This document shows, piece by piece, positions 52,501-63,567 of a stretch of DNA of 64,000 nt. Every line of letters begins with the position of its first letter. The first letter of the stretch is position 1. A model generated the notes under the pieces. The model made no database searches. It was not told the DNA's origin and saw only the letters and a program-made list of their open reading frames with translations. Source of the DNA: Ichthyophonus hoferi (Eukaryota; Opisthokonta; Ichthyosporea; Ichthyophonida; Ichthyophonidae); NCBI GenBank assembly GCA_002751075.1, contig NAOQ01000175.1, positions 32,989 to 96,988 on the forward strand, given 5' to 3'. The translations under genes were made by a program, and so were the position numbers.

Positions 52501-53920
52501 AGATATATATATATATATATATATACATGCATATATATACGTATATACATACATATATACCCACATACGCCCATACATGAATACATACTTATACATATAT
52601 ATGCAAATTTATAAATACATTTACAAAATTCTAAGGACGGATTAAAGCAAGATTTGCAGTGCTGCATCAATTATAAACTCCATCATAATTACTAGTAATC
52701 TGTATATCTAGCAAGTATTAAAACAAAAAAACTGTTACTACATGTATGGGAATTCGTAACAACAGTTAAATAAAGAGTGCAGTTATGGTGTACAATCATT
52801 ATAAGCCTAGAGTGAATTATTAGTATAAGTATATACCGATGGCCTAATAAATACGAGAATAGGGGGTAGGTTTAAAAAAAGACTTGACGCTGATCAAATA
52901 CTAGAGAATAAACCAGTATACCACATCAGGCCCAGGTGTTATCCATATACCTCACTCTTATCGTCTGGCCATGGCACTTTCTTTATAGTGAGGTTGCCGT
53001 CAGGATAACATTCACAGGGGCAGATATACATAGGCCATGTAGTAGTAGCATTGACACCCATGGGGAGCATGGCCTAGTGGGGATTAAAAAAGTATAAAGG
53101 TATATTCATTTATGAATTATAACGTTACATAGACCAAGCATATGCAGACATGTAAGCCTTGTGTAAAGATCCTAGTGTCTTAAAATGGAAACCCGAGCCT
53201 TGTCAAATCAATTTTGACTGAAATACCTGGCTACAGTGTGAAAAATTGTCCAATTTTAAATGGAGAATAATCAAATGATGCGGAGAGATTCCTTCTGAAC
53301 TGTCAGTCATTCCTTCATATTCTATTACTTTGTTTAGTCAGGACTAGGTATATTTCGATGCAGGCATAAATAAGGTAGGCACCTATAGGCCGTGAATATA
53401 CAAGCTTGAGGCAAGATGCTATGATATGCACATATACATAACATACATAACCTATGTAGACTTGTATTTATATGTTCTCCAGACCGGCACTGATATACCA
53501 GCATCCCATCACACCTAAAAATACCAGCATAGCCAAGATATATGAATTATCTCTTCCTTGTAATTTAGGCAGTTATTGCACCAAGCTCAGCATATCTTCT
53601 GTTCAATCAGGTTCGTTGCCAATCACCCAGCTAGCTAACAGTGGCAAAGTATGTAGCATTATTTTTTAAAAAGGGCAATTCAAAAGAATATAGAGGCTTG
53701 GAATTCTTCTTAAAAAATCAAAATAAATAAATAAATTAAAGGAGCAATACTATAGTATGGTGATAATTGGGAAAGAGGGTGAGAAGGAAAAAGATGGGAA
53801 TAAGCTAGTAAACATTACCTTTCCTAAAAGACTGTTACAAAATGTGCTTTTTCCGGCACTTGTAGCGCCCACCACAGCCACTCTCATTCTTTGGCACTCG
53901 TCTATATCTATATCTTCCAT
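37692..53920 (-). CDS. Dynamin-like GTPase with hydrophobic hairpin and DysF domain
   Basis: 23 exons join in phase to 722 aa: 53920-53819, 53073-52951, 52339-52204, 51931-51873, 51388-51283, 50188-50067, 49831-49781, 49302-49205, 48559-48494, 47437-47359, 47036-46929, 45697-45621, 44999-44921, 44528-44444, 43038-42977, 42412-42344, 41898-41818, 40563-40518, 39942-39798, 39433-39349, 38785-38673, 38457-38346, 37856-37692. GTPase motifs: G1 GATSAGKST at 18-26, G2 LPMGVNATTTWP at 37-48, G3 VVFMDLPG at 122-129, G4 VVCNKAD at 192-198. Residues 240-375 look helical. Two hydrophobic segments follow (about 379-400 and 403-431, the second Ala/Gly-rich), then a basic KRLKHMSRK. After an acidic linker comes a DysF domain at about 561-664: YENQRFRPW, WVWEGDWEVVVD, EGWRYALDF, SSRWG, RRRKWRR. 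The G2 spacing recalls mitofusin (LPSGIGHTT). By analogy this is a membrane-anchored, membrane-remodelling GTPase; its organelle is unknown. Intron 11 uses a GC donor. An in-frame TGA precedes the start ATG. Confidence 0.85.
38549..38637. repeat. 22-bp tandem repeat, four copies
   Basis: GATCTAAATATTACCATATAAA is repeated about four times with few changes, the last copy diverged. It lies in the intron between exons 21 and 22 of the GTPase-DysF gene. Confidence 0.85.
39204..39325. repeat. (CATA)n microsatellite with CACA interruptions
   Basis: TACATACA and CACACATA units run for about 120 bp, ending about 25 bp before exon 20 of the GTPase-DysF gene. The open frames it creates on both strands are repeat artefacts. 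Confidence 0.9.
40636..40950. repeat. (TATTATACTAC)n-type array
   Basis: About 315 bp of TACTAT/TATTATAC blocks in the intron between exons 17 and 18 of the GTPase-DysF gene. It generates long Tyr/Leu/Ile open frames in two plus-strand frames, which are not genes. Confidence 0.9.
40993..41068. repeat. 38-bp perfect tandem duplication
   Basis: Two adjacent 38-bp copies (40993-41030 and 41031-41068), each carrying TTGATCATATGATAGGTTGT. They differ only in the last two bases, so the duplication is recent. The core contains the palindrome GATCATATGATA. Confidence 0.9.
42048..42232. repeat. GATA/GAGA-rich microsatellite
   Basis: Imperfect GATA, GAGA and ATAGAGAG units over about 185 bp in the intron between exons 16 and 17 of the GTPase-DysF gene. 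Confidence 0.8.
43375..44310. repeat. (AGTATGATAGTATAGGAATATAAT)n array, partly unsequenced
   Basis: Blocks of AGTATGATAGTATAGGAATATA flank an assembly gap (43520-44092, 573 Ns) in the intron between exons 14 and 15 of the GTPase-DysF gene. The same repeat on both sides means the gap is probably filled by more copies and its true length is unknown. Confidence 0.9.
43520..44092. other. Assembly gap (Ns)
   Basis: 573 unresolved bases inside a tandem array. Exons 14 and 15 on either side agree in phase (1 and 1), so any hidden exon would have to be symmetric. Confidence 0.99.
45121..45305. repeat. AGTATA/AATATA pentamer-type array
   Basis: About 185 bp of AGTATAATATA and ACATAACATA blocks in the intron between exons 12 and 13 of the GTPase-DysF gene. 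It is the same compositional type as the arrays at 40636, 43375 and 50196. Confidence 0.85.
46681..46839. repeat. About 40-bp minisatellite, four copies
   Basis: Four diverged copies of a 39-41 bp unit containing CCATATAAGGTGTGAATGA, starting at about 46681, 46720, 46761 and 46800. The array ends about 90 bp from exon 11 of the GTPase-DysF gene, on the side of its non-canonical GC donor. Confidence 0.75.
47700..47830. repeat. (ACTACTATACTATCAT)n microsatellite
   Basis: CTATCATACTA and TATAAATACTATA units over about 130 bp in the intron between exons 9 and 10 of the GTPase-DysF gene. Confidence 0.85.
48270..48392. repeat. (GTAT)n microsatellite
   Basis: Nearly perfect GTAT repeats for about 120 bp, with one GATGTAT break near 48340, in the intron about 100 bp from exon 9 of the GTPase-DysF gene. 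The open frames over it are artefacts. Confidence 0.95.
50196..50300. repeat. (AATAT)n / AGTATA microsatellite
   Basis: AATATAATATAATAT units and AGTATAGT blocks over about 100 bp, starting 8 bp upstream of the exon 6 acceptor of the GTPase-DysF gene. Confidence 0.85.
52030..52170. repeat. (GTAT/GTGT)n microsatellite
   Basis: TGTGTATGTGTATATG units over about 140 bp in the short intron between exons 3 and 4 of the GTPase-DysF gene. A related TA/TACA run lies at 52500-52600 in the next intron upstream. Confidence 0.85.
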
Positions 53921-54659
53921 CTTGTATAGCTTCGTACATACGCATCACGGGATGGTATACATACTTTTGTAGCATATAGTTTTATTTTATTGCACAAAAT
54001 TACAAGCAATGTTATTAATGTTATTATTAATGATATTAATGTTATTAATGTTGTGATAATAATAAGATCTGTTTTAAAATATGCCCCTAAACTCCTACTC
54101 TTTAATTTGCGGCTATCTTATGTCCCCTAAATTTATTTGATTTGAAATTTTAAGAATGTATAATGACATCTATATATAAATAATCATATCTTTTATTAAT
54201 ATTTTTCCTCCAATATATTACTTGCTCTGTTCAAGTACTAAAATGTATAGAAAAATTAAAAATATGCACAACAATTCCTTATTATTTAGATTCTGAAATG
54301 CGTAAATAACCATTATAAATAAAATAATTTAAGAAAAATAAAAATAAAAAAAATAACGTAGAAATAAATTCGTACTTTATAGTCAGTTGTTGAAAATCAA
54401 ATCACGAAAATCGCATATTTTAAGTTTTAAAAACCCTTTTTATTGAAATAATAATTTAGATTAACTATTTTTAGTAGGATAAACAATGATCAATCAAAGA
54501 TAATATGTTACATTTTATATTTTGCCTTTCAAAAGTCACCAATTATGCAGGCTACATTTAACTGTGAGCCGTCTATATATATATTATAGGAAGAGTGGTG
54601 ATAGGTGAGCTATACTCTATCTTATTGGATTATAATTACTTACTGTTATTACCATAATA

Positions 54660-54670
54660 ATTATTATTAA

Positions 54671-54747
<77 letters not shown>

Positions 54748-55155
54748 NNNNNNNNNNNNNNNNNNNNNNNNNNNNNNNNNNNNNNNNNNNNNNNNNNNNN
54801 NNNNNNNNNNNNNNNNNNNNNNNNNNNNNNNNNNNNNNNNNNNNNNNNNNNNNNNNNNNNNNNNNNNNNNNNNNNNNNNNNNNNNNNNNNNNNNNNNNNN
54901 NNNNNNNNNNNNNNNNNNNNNNNNNNNNNNNNNNNNNNNNNNNNNNNNNNNNNNNNNNNNNNNNNNNNNNNNNNNNNNNNNNNNNNNNNNNNNNNNNNNN
55001 NNNNNNNNNNNNNNNNNNNNNNNNNNNNNNNNNNNNNNNNNNNNNNNNNNNNNNNNNNNNNNNNNNNNNNNNNNNNNNNNNNNNNNNNNNNNNNNNNNNN
55101 NNNNNNNNNNNNNNNNNNNNNNNNNNNNNNNNNNNNTTATTACCATTATTATTAG

Positions 55156-55188
<33 letters not shown>

Positions 55189-55225
55189 ATTATTATTGTT
55201 ATTATTATTGTTATTATTATTATTA
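54660..55225. repeat. (ATT)n microsatellite spanning an assembly gap
   Basis: Long ATT/TTA triplet runs flank 389 Ns (54748-55136). The flanks imply that the gap is mostly the same triplet. Confidence 0.9.
54748..55136. other. Assembly gap (Ns)
   Basis: 389 unresolved bases inside an (ATT)n array, 180 bp upstream of the MMADHC start codon. Confidence 0.99.
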
Positions 55226-55316
55226 CCACATCTTGTTAGTATTATGATTATATTGATGTTACTTTTTCTATAAAGACCCCGACCACCAACTAATCCTTTT
55301 CTTACAACTCTTACAA

Positions 55317-56820
55317 ATGACTGTTAAGAAACAAAACAAAGAAACATGGCTACTTGTTCCCGCCACCACCTTAAACAATAGACAGTTTGAATTCTCCATT
55401 CACCGTGTGCCACCTCGTATGGTGACAGAACTGAGGAATGTTTTTTTGAATGTGGACTTAAATAATTTACTGGTTGTCCCCACATTTCAGGTTTGTAATC
55501 ATACATATAATATGATTTGCCAAAGAAAACCACAAAGAGGAAGTAAAGGCAATATGTTTGTAACCTTTTGAACTGTTAAGCTTGTGTGTAATCCCCATTG
55601 CTATATGCTCGGTGTCCCTTATGTTTTGCAGTTATTTTTACTATTTATATTGACAAAGTATATGTAAAACAGTTTGCTTACTCTGTGGATTGTCACAGCA
55701 GGAAATTTACCTACCTGGTATACTAAACCATTTTCTAAATATTATTATTGACATAGTGGTTAGTATGGGAAAACCATGCTTTATGGGTATAGTCATTTCA
55801 CTCAAATAATTACTGCATTCTATTTTTTGTTTTATCTTTAATCTATACACATCTGCATACACAACTATAAATTAAGTTACGCATAAAACGTTATTTTAAG
55901 GAGAGACTATTAGCTATTTTATAATGACTGGAGGAAGAAAATGCCCCATTGATCCTAATACCTAGATTGTATATATTTAGGAACTATACAAACCTGTTTT
56001 ACAATTTTAATATACAAGTGTCTGTATACAATTTTTTATGCTATTGTGGCTATTTATATTTTTCTCGGTGTAGGTGTTTTACATTGTATACCTAATATCC
56101 CAGATGATTATGCTTCCATAATGAAGAGGCATGGCGATAAATATGTGGAGGGCAATACATATAAACTTGTTATTCATTTATAAATCTTATTAAAGCCACA
56201 TGAAGGCACACATCTAACCGAATACTTATATGCAGGCATACATAAAGTCATATGTTATTTATAAATAGTCACGTATGATGTTAATACTAATTGTATCACA
56301 TCTTGAATGTCTAACAGACCAGTACATATTTAATAATGCAGTTTCATTCGAATATCTCTCTATTCCACTCGATAGCATTTTCTGTTTTTTTTTCTTCTTT
56401 TTATTACTACCCGCCAATCATTGAGTAAATAAAACGACTAATATTATTAACCTATAGAAAACAAACATCGATTTGACATCCATTGGGCAACCTATCGAAA
56501 AAATCAAAGATGAGTGCTTAGAAACCGTATGTAGTGTGCCTTCTATCTACTAATAATACAGAACTTGTGTTGCTGTCTAATGAAAGTACTCATCTTATGA
56601 GGGTTACCTGTATTCATTTATATAATCAGATACTAACTAATAGAATATGAGTGTGTACATAAAACTTAAATGATCATCACCTACAAACCTAAAATCCCAG
56701 CTATTGATTGCTTTGCATGATAATTGTTTGTTAAACAATATATATAGAGTATAGAACATTCTACATAGATAGATATACATGAAATGAAATTATCATTATA
56801 TAAATTCATGCATATAGTAT

Positions 56821-56858
<38 letters not shown>

Positions 56859-58310
56859 ACCCAATGATATCTACTATATTTTAACTGCCTTCAAAACTGA
56901 TCCTAGAATATCTACCCCTTCCTAAACATACATATATACAACAACATAAACATGCACACCCCTATACCTCAACATATACCCTCCTATATACACACAGTTC
57001 TATCAGTGGGGTGGGCAGATATGTCAAAGACTGAATAAGAAGGGGTTCTGGGCTGACATGGCTGACCCATCCTCGGGCTACCCGGTATGGTATTGGAGTG
57101 TAATATGTAATACGCTGGAGCTATCTATCTTACGGGTTATATATATATAAAATAGAGTGTTAGGTTGGTATAAACTCAACCATTGTACGTTATAACTTTA
57201 TATTGCACGCAAGCCTTCCAATTTCATTTTCAAAGAGCAAAAAAATACCAAGATAATCTTGCTTCATTAGTGTTCTTCTTTGATATATATATATATATCA
57301 AAATAACCTAAAATTCATACAATCATACAATACAATAGGGGCCGTGTTTTTTCTTTTGAATATATGTATGGCTATATATAGGTATGTATATGTTATATAA
57401 GTTCATATTAGTTTTCTTTTGCACCGGATTATCAATATCTTTCATAAAATTTAGGACTATCTGAGATTTTATTTGTCCATTTTATTTATATTCTAGAGGG
57501 TCTCCTACATTATACTGGGCGATTAATTGATATATGAAACTAGTACCCAATCATATTTGGAAGAATACGTGGCATCCAATGGTATACAAGATAATGTTGG
57601 AAGAAAACCTTCTATTGGTTCTCGCTAGACGAGTTAGATCCAATATAGGCTATCGCCCACAGATGATTGGCGCACAAGGGCCTAGTTTCTACCCAGAGGT
57701 TCTTGGGGGGCAAATCATATTGGGTTATGATCTGACATCCACTGGCTGTTGTAAGGTTGTCCTTTAAGCTTAATTAATCGTGGTTTAATTTATTATTTGT
57801 TTTAATTTTAATTTATAATTACTTGCCAATTTTATTATGATCATTTATTTGTTTTTCTTTTTAATGCTTACACTTTTTCTGTTTCTATTACTCTACCAAT
57901 GCATATATATATATATATGTGTGTGTGTTTTCCTTTTCTAATCACTCGTATTATTGTTTATGTATTATACGATTACATAATCGATATATATTTACAGTAA
58001 CTAAGTATAGATGTTGTAATGACACAGTCTCAGTAATATGTCAATTCATATATATCCTTAACTCGGAGCATTTAAAGCATGCATAACAGGAAGCCATGCA
58101 TTCACACACACATGCACATACACATTTAACCCTCTATCTACACAACAAGATTATTCGTTTATTTTTATATACCACCCTCCTTCTCTCTCCCGCTATATAT
58201 TCCTTCAGGTTATTAGTCATCCTCGCTGGGGTACTAAGGTCTACCCTGCCAGTCTCTTTACAACCGCCAATGTAGAGGAATTACTGTCTGTTATTCGTTC
58301 AATCACCTAA
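55317..58310 (+). CDS. MMADHC: MMADHC (cobalamin trafficking protein CblD), short form
   Basis: MMADHC works with MMACHC to route cobalamin to cytosolic methionine synthase and mitochondrial methylmalonyl-CoA mutase. Five exons join with every junction in phase 0: 55317-55490, 56458-56526, 56998-57084, 57663-57755, 58209-58310, giving 174 aa. Diagnostic matches: GFWADMADPSSG at 97-108 (human GYWADFIDPSSG); DLTSTGCCKVISHPRWGTKV (human [20 protein letters not shown]); then ASLFTTA (human GSIFTNA). Residues 24-58, ending VVPTFQ, then KTNIDL, align with the start of the human core (VECAIQT to ILTVTQKTKNDM). Human MMADHC has 296 aa; this model covers only the C-terminal core and lacks the N-terminal 120 or so residues with the mitochondrial presequence. 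An upstream exon in the gap just left cannot be excluded. The exon 4 donor (AAG|GTTGTC) is weak; read-through would end after three codons. Confidence 0.93.
56820..56852. repeat. (TA)n microsatellite
   Basis: About 16 TA dinucleotides in MMADHC intron 2, roughly 145 bp before exon 3. Confidence 0.9.
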
Positions 58311-58474
58311 AATTTTAAAGCTGGTTAAATCAATTTTGGTATGCAATGATTAGCTTATGTAATCCTAAAATCTTATATTAAAATACTATATGGCAAGTTA
58401 TTTTATAATTAAATCTTTTTTTTCTATATTGTGCGCTGTGATTATAAGTGTTCATTTAGTGCATTTTCTGTACG

Positions 58475-58480
58475 AATAAA
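58475..58480 (+). promoter_or_regulatory. Polyadenylation signal candidate for MMADHC
   Basis: AATAAA 165 nt after the MMADHC stop codon, the first perfect copy downstream on this strand. Confidence 0.5.
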
Positions 58481-59127
58481 ATAACTTAATTATAGTTAAC
58501 AATTTTGTATTCGCCTATTAGACCAATGGCTTGATAGCTTGTATCCTAAAATCAGAATATAATTAGCAGGCGACAAAATGACTGATAATCCAGCCATTAT
58601 ATATTTTTATACATCAAAGAAACTACACCCATACATCTATGCATAACACATATAAGCACTACATATTGCATAATTTGAGATCATTTACGCAATCAGTAGA
58701 GATTATTGATTAAATTATACAAGATTTATTCAGCATGCTCGTACATACATTAATATTTCTTCCAGTCGTGAACTTCATTAGCCAAGTAACCAATGTAATA
58801 TATTATTTGATTCAAGATATAGTAATAGTTATGTTAATCGAAAGATATCCATTAAATAAGTTTTCGCATATGGATGTTTATTAATATTCTTTATCCTAGA
58901 AAGTGTGTTATGTATGTATATATATTTGTGTATATACGTATGTATTTATACATCTATACGATATAAATCATATACGCGATTAACTTCAAATATCCTGCGG
59001 GTCTTTATGTTTTTATATTCATATGAACACTGGGTCACTATAGAAATATGTCAATATCCTAAATAGGAATAACCAATGTGATACTTAACCAATGAACACA
59101 GTTATAATAATTATATGATTATATCTA

Positions 59128-59133
59128 TTTATT
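59128..59133 (-). promoter_or_regulatory. Polyadenylation signal candidate for SBNO
   Basis: Minus-strand AATAAA 130 nt beyond the SBNO stop codon at 59263-59265. Confidence 0.45.
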
Positions 59134-59262
59134 CTCCTCCCAATAGAGGGTATTACTATTTAATATCACGCGTGCATGTTGAATGTACAGCTAATGCTCA
59201 TTCTTCCACTGGCAATATATCATGCTTAAAATGAGCCTAGCCCTAATGGTTTCCCTTCCCTA

Positions 59263-62200
59263 TTACTTTTCGGAGCTATTGACCTCTTCTGATTGGCTAA
59301 CAATCATGTTATCATCGATTGTTATGGTGTCATTGGCTCCCTGGATGCCTGGGTTATCAAGGGCTTCATACTGAGTTTTAATTCTGTTGGTGGTGTACAT
59401 AGATTAATATCACTGTGTAGACCGTATTATATGTGGCCTTATCATAAAACTTCGTTAGTTTATCCTACTCCTATCATATCCTTTTGTTAGTTTATCATAC
59501 TGCCATCATAAGTCTCTTCCTCCTACCCTATTCCAATATACACATGAACAAAATTACCAATATGCAAACAACACGAATGTACTGTAAATATGCACATGAG
59601 AGAGACTAGATATAAATATATACATATACAGATATATATCGATATAGGTTAATGAAACCCCATTATAAGGGAGCCCTCCTTATTTAGGGTTCTGATAACA
59701 CAGTTCATATAGGCCGGCCCAACCCACAACATAGCCCAGTGAATAATTCTATCCACACCTACAATAAATAACCTTTACTCCACCCTACACCCTACCACAT
59801 CCCAACTTCCCACAAGTATTTTCCTCAATACAATCACATTCACTGACCTTTTGGCCGAGTTAAACATCATATCTAATACTCCCCGGCCTGTCTTTGCCTT
59901 TGTATTTCCTTTCTTCTTCTGACTGCTACTACCATACCCACCACCAATATTATTAGGTGAGTTAAAACTGTAAGTTACACTTTTGGGTGGTGTGACCCAA
60001 CTATTTTCAGGTTTTATATTGGTTTGTTGATGTAACCGACTTTGTGCTACCCCTGCTGCATTTGTTGGTAATTGTGTTTGTGTAGATACGTTTGGTGTAA
60101 CTGGTAGGGTAATCTTCTGTTGCGATGCCCTGAAAAACGGGGAAGGCGCCAGTTCTGGTTCATCTTTCGGGGTAGTTATACTATCTTTAATATCTGTTCC
60201 TGATGTAATAGTGGTGGGCGACCCTTTGATCTCCTTAGTAGAGGGACTTTGTTTGCGTTGAAAGAATGTTAGCATAGTGGTAGGTGGCTTCATGGCTTTG
60301 GCCAGGGCTGTTGGCAGGAACTCAGCCTCTCGTTCTTCTAATTGTCGGTAGTTATTGGCTGGGGAATGAGAGAAGGAAATAAGTTATAACTACTATAGTT
60401 ATTGAAAAGAACCATATAGGAATGGAAACGTACAAGTGTAAGATAAACGAAAGGCAGTGAATGTATTAGTAATTAATAGAGAATAACGGCAAGGAAAGGA
60501 GGAGGACACCATTATTAACATACTAGGTAAAGTCATTAGAGGAAAGAGTGTTCGTGTTAGGGAAAAGATTCTAGGAGAGGCCATGCCAGCCAATGAGAAT
60601 GAATGAGTCACATAACATACCACCCAACTCAATACTAATTATAGCCAATCATCATTACTTAGACATATATACACCTCTGTGTGTTTTACAACTACAAACT
60701 CTTTCCTCTAAACATAGCACTGTGAACCATAGAGAAAAAGAATGGTATACTGTAGTGTGATATATATATATATATATATATATACGTTAGAATCACAGGG
60801 CCAATACTATAACAATATCCAGCTTTTATATAAATAAATTGCTAAAAAATGAATATTTACTTAATTTAGATATTTCTTTATATAAATATAATTATTTAAG
60901 ATTAGTAGCAGCTACTATTGTATATGTAGTAAGAAAAAAAGACTGGGACCAAACCTGTCTACTACTTTCCAACTCTCCAATATAAATTCAATTCAGACTC
61001 AAGAAATGTTACCAGGTTTTAAGATTCTGGTTAAGTTTTCTTGTATACTGCCATTGATGTCAGTTTTTTGTTTTTTGTTTTTTGTATCAAATTATATATC
61101 CGCTGATTTTATCACTATATTGTTTTAGTTTAGTAAACGACCAATAAAAGCATGGTGGTGTTGTAATAATGAGCAATATATTATATAACTAGGCGCTAAA
61201 CAATAATAATCTAAGCTATGGTGTGGCCATGAGCGGTGGCTGGAATAGAGACCGTGTAATTACATAGATGCTTCACTTACATGCGTTGACAACCGCAAGA
61301 GTTGTAAGGTATTGGTTGAGAGCCATTAAAGCCATATATGGCAACTGGACGCCCACCAATCGCTCGCCTTTGGTGGTCTCTACACGCACCACCTACAATA
61401 AATAGACCAGGTCAAATGGTTTTTAATACATGAACACATTTATGAATGAACCTATATGTACAGTATATGTGGAAGTGTGGGTCTGTTGCAAATGATAGTA
61501 TCAAAGGGAAAGGGAAGAATGGAAGGTAAGAGGAAAATATTAATAAGGATGTAATAAATATTGATATGTTGTTACTCTGAAATGCCAAAATAGTTTTTCA
61601 TATGATAGTATACATTACTACATAGCCAGGCTTGTGTTGGGTAGAAATAAAAAATAAGATTATACAGGATGTCATATAACGTGTTGTATATTATGTGCTT
61701 ACGTTTGCATATTTGATTGTCTTCGTATGCATATATTTTCGTATAGTAGTGTTTACGTATATACCAATATATACATGTGTATGAATCAGTCATACTACCT
61801 TTTAATTATTCTTGGATTACTTGTTGTAATGGTAATGTATGTTATAAATAACCAAGTGGCTAGAGTAAAAGACAAAGAATAAACACTATATATACTAAAC
61901 TAATTATAATCACATGTTGACACAAGACATATATGATATAATATACCTTCATGGAACGATGCATTTCTCCTAGTCTTCCTGCCACTGATGCCAATGTTGA
62001 TTCTACCAGAGAGATTGGGATTATTTTAGTTCATTCATCAGGCTTTAATACTTCTTTATCATACCATATACCAATTAAGATAATGTCTACCTTATATGAT
62101 ATATATATATATTATTCTCTAACTTTAGGAACAAACTATTCATGTATACTAGTAATTAATACAACCTAGTAAAAAGGTTCTACAAGTCATTAAGGTCATT

Positions 62201-63536
62201 AGCCATATATGATATTCTTTAATTATGTGGCCCATCACTATAATGAATACAGTATAAGCGCATGTAGAGGTAATATGCTGTAACAATAATCCCTTTAGCC
62301 CAAAAAACTTTAGTATATAGCATGATCTATGCTAGACCAGTCTATTTGATTGACCTTAGGTACACAGTTCCGATAATTATCGAGAAAGGTGTCCAGTTAT
62401 ATACCATAACCCTCTCTAATATCTCTAATACAGACCTACTAGTACCTACCCTATTATCAACACCTACCAATCACTCCCCATAAAGGCACTACCCCTCCGC
62501 TGACAATATACACGGTGGACTTGCGCAAGCCAATGGTACAATTTCGACCATTCTTACAGGATGGGCCGTGCGAACATTGGACCAAGGCTGACTCGTACTA
62601 AAATTATGTGTGTTAATTGGTACAATGTCACATTGACACATCCAATGGCACCAATTATATACTTATATTTACTCTATATAAAATCTATGTATAGCGATTG
62701 CAACTAGAGTATAGAATAAAATCACTACAGTGGAAAGAATGGAGTATGACAAAGGTCTCTACAAGATATGAATGTAGACGCAATAGCAGGTTATTGACAT
62801 ACACCTTTTTAAAAACAATATTCCACTTATCATATCATGTCACATACACCAATACCAACCCTATTGGTTAACTTGAAGGTGATATTTCATATACCTGGTG
62901 CAGGTCAATCCGATCTCAACCATAAAAAAAATATTTAAAGGAGATAATTGCTAACCGTAGTGTATGCTGATATAAAACATATACATATATACATCTGTAC
63001 ATACATATACATAGACATATATATATATATATGGCACTAGAGTAGAATGAGGAGTCTAGAAGTGGGCGAAAGAGAAACGAAACAAAAAACAATTAGTAAA
63101 ACTAGCTAGTATAAGCACCTGTTGTGTCCATATCTCTTTGGCATCCTCTGGTGAAACCTTATTATAACGTGAAGCGAGTGACTCCTTGCTAAGATCCTCG
63201 CCACTCTTTCCTGATGAATGAAAGTTGGTTGTTAAAATTATAAAAAACTCCCTTTGTCTGCTGCAACTACAGTCGAGTCACATCTTGCTACTATTCTTTC
63301 ATCTCGGAGAGACTTGAATCATATCAAAATAATAAATTATAATGCACTCTTGCTATCGGTATGATAGAACAGATTAGTGAATATGGTCCTACACATGCAA
63401 TACATTACATTGCTGTGGGAGAATTTAAAGACATAAATGTAATTGGTTGTATGTCAGTACACCTAAGCTCCAAAACATACACATTGGTGATAAAATTATA
63501 GGTACACATGCCTCCGTTCATATCGATATATCATTA

Positions 63537-63567
<31 letters not shown>

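Larger units (their letters stand above)
53921..55316. promoter_or_regulatory. Divergent region, GTPase-DysF gene / MMADHC
   Basis: 1.4 kb separates the start codons of two divergently transcribed genes. Much of it is ATT triplet repeat (54660-55225) with an assembly gap. The unique part (53921-54600) is AT-rich. An upstream exon of either gene could be hidden in the gap. Confidence 0.5.
58311..59262. other. Intergenic between convergent 3' ends
   Basis: 0.95 kb between the stops of MMADHC (plus) and SBNO (minus). It contains the two 3' UTRs, with AATAAA at 58475 on the plus strand and AATAAA at 59133-59128 on the minus strand (130 nt past the SBNO stop). No other feature is seen. Confidence 0.6.

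Noticed and set aside
53472-53669. 65-codon plus-strand frame, and a minus-strand candidate exon in the same place
   Set aside because: Lies in intron 1 of the GTPase gene. Exon 1 and exon 2 already join in phase through the LLGK-AMLPMG junction, and neither strand shows a homologous segment.
62468-62597. Plus-strand exon with TTCTTACAG acceptor
   Set aside because: The minus strand of the same bases encodes the conserved SBNO exon with CTIGLRKSTVY, so the plus-strand reading is a shadow.
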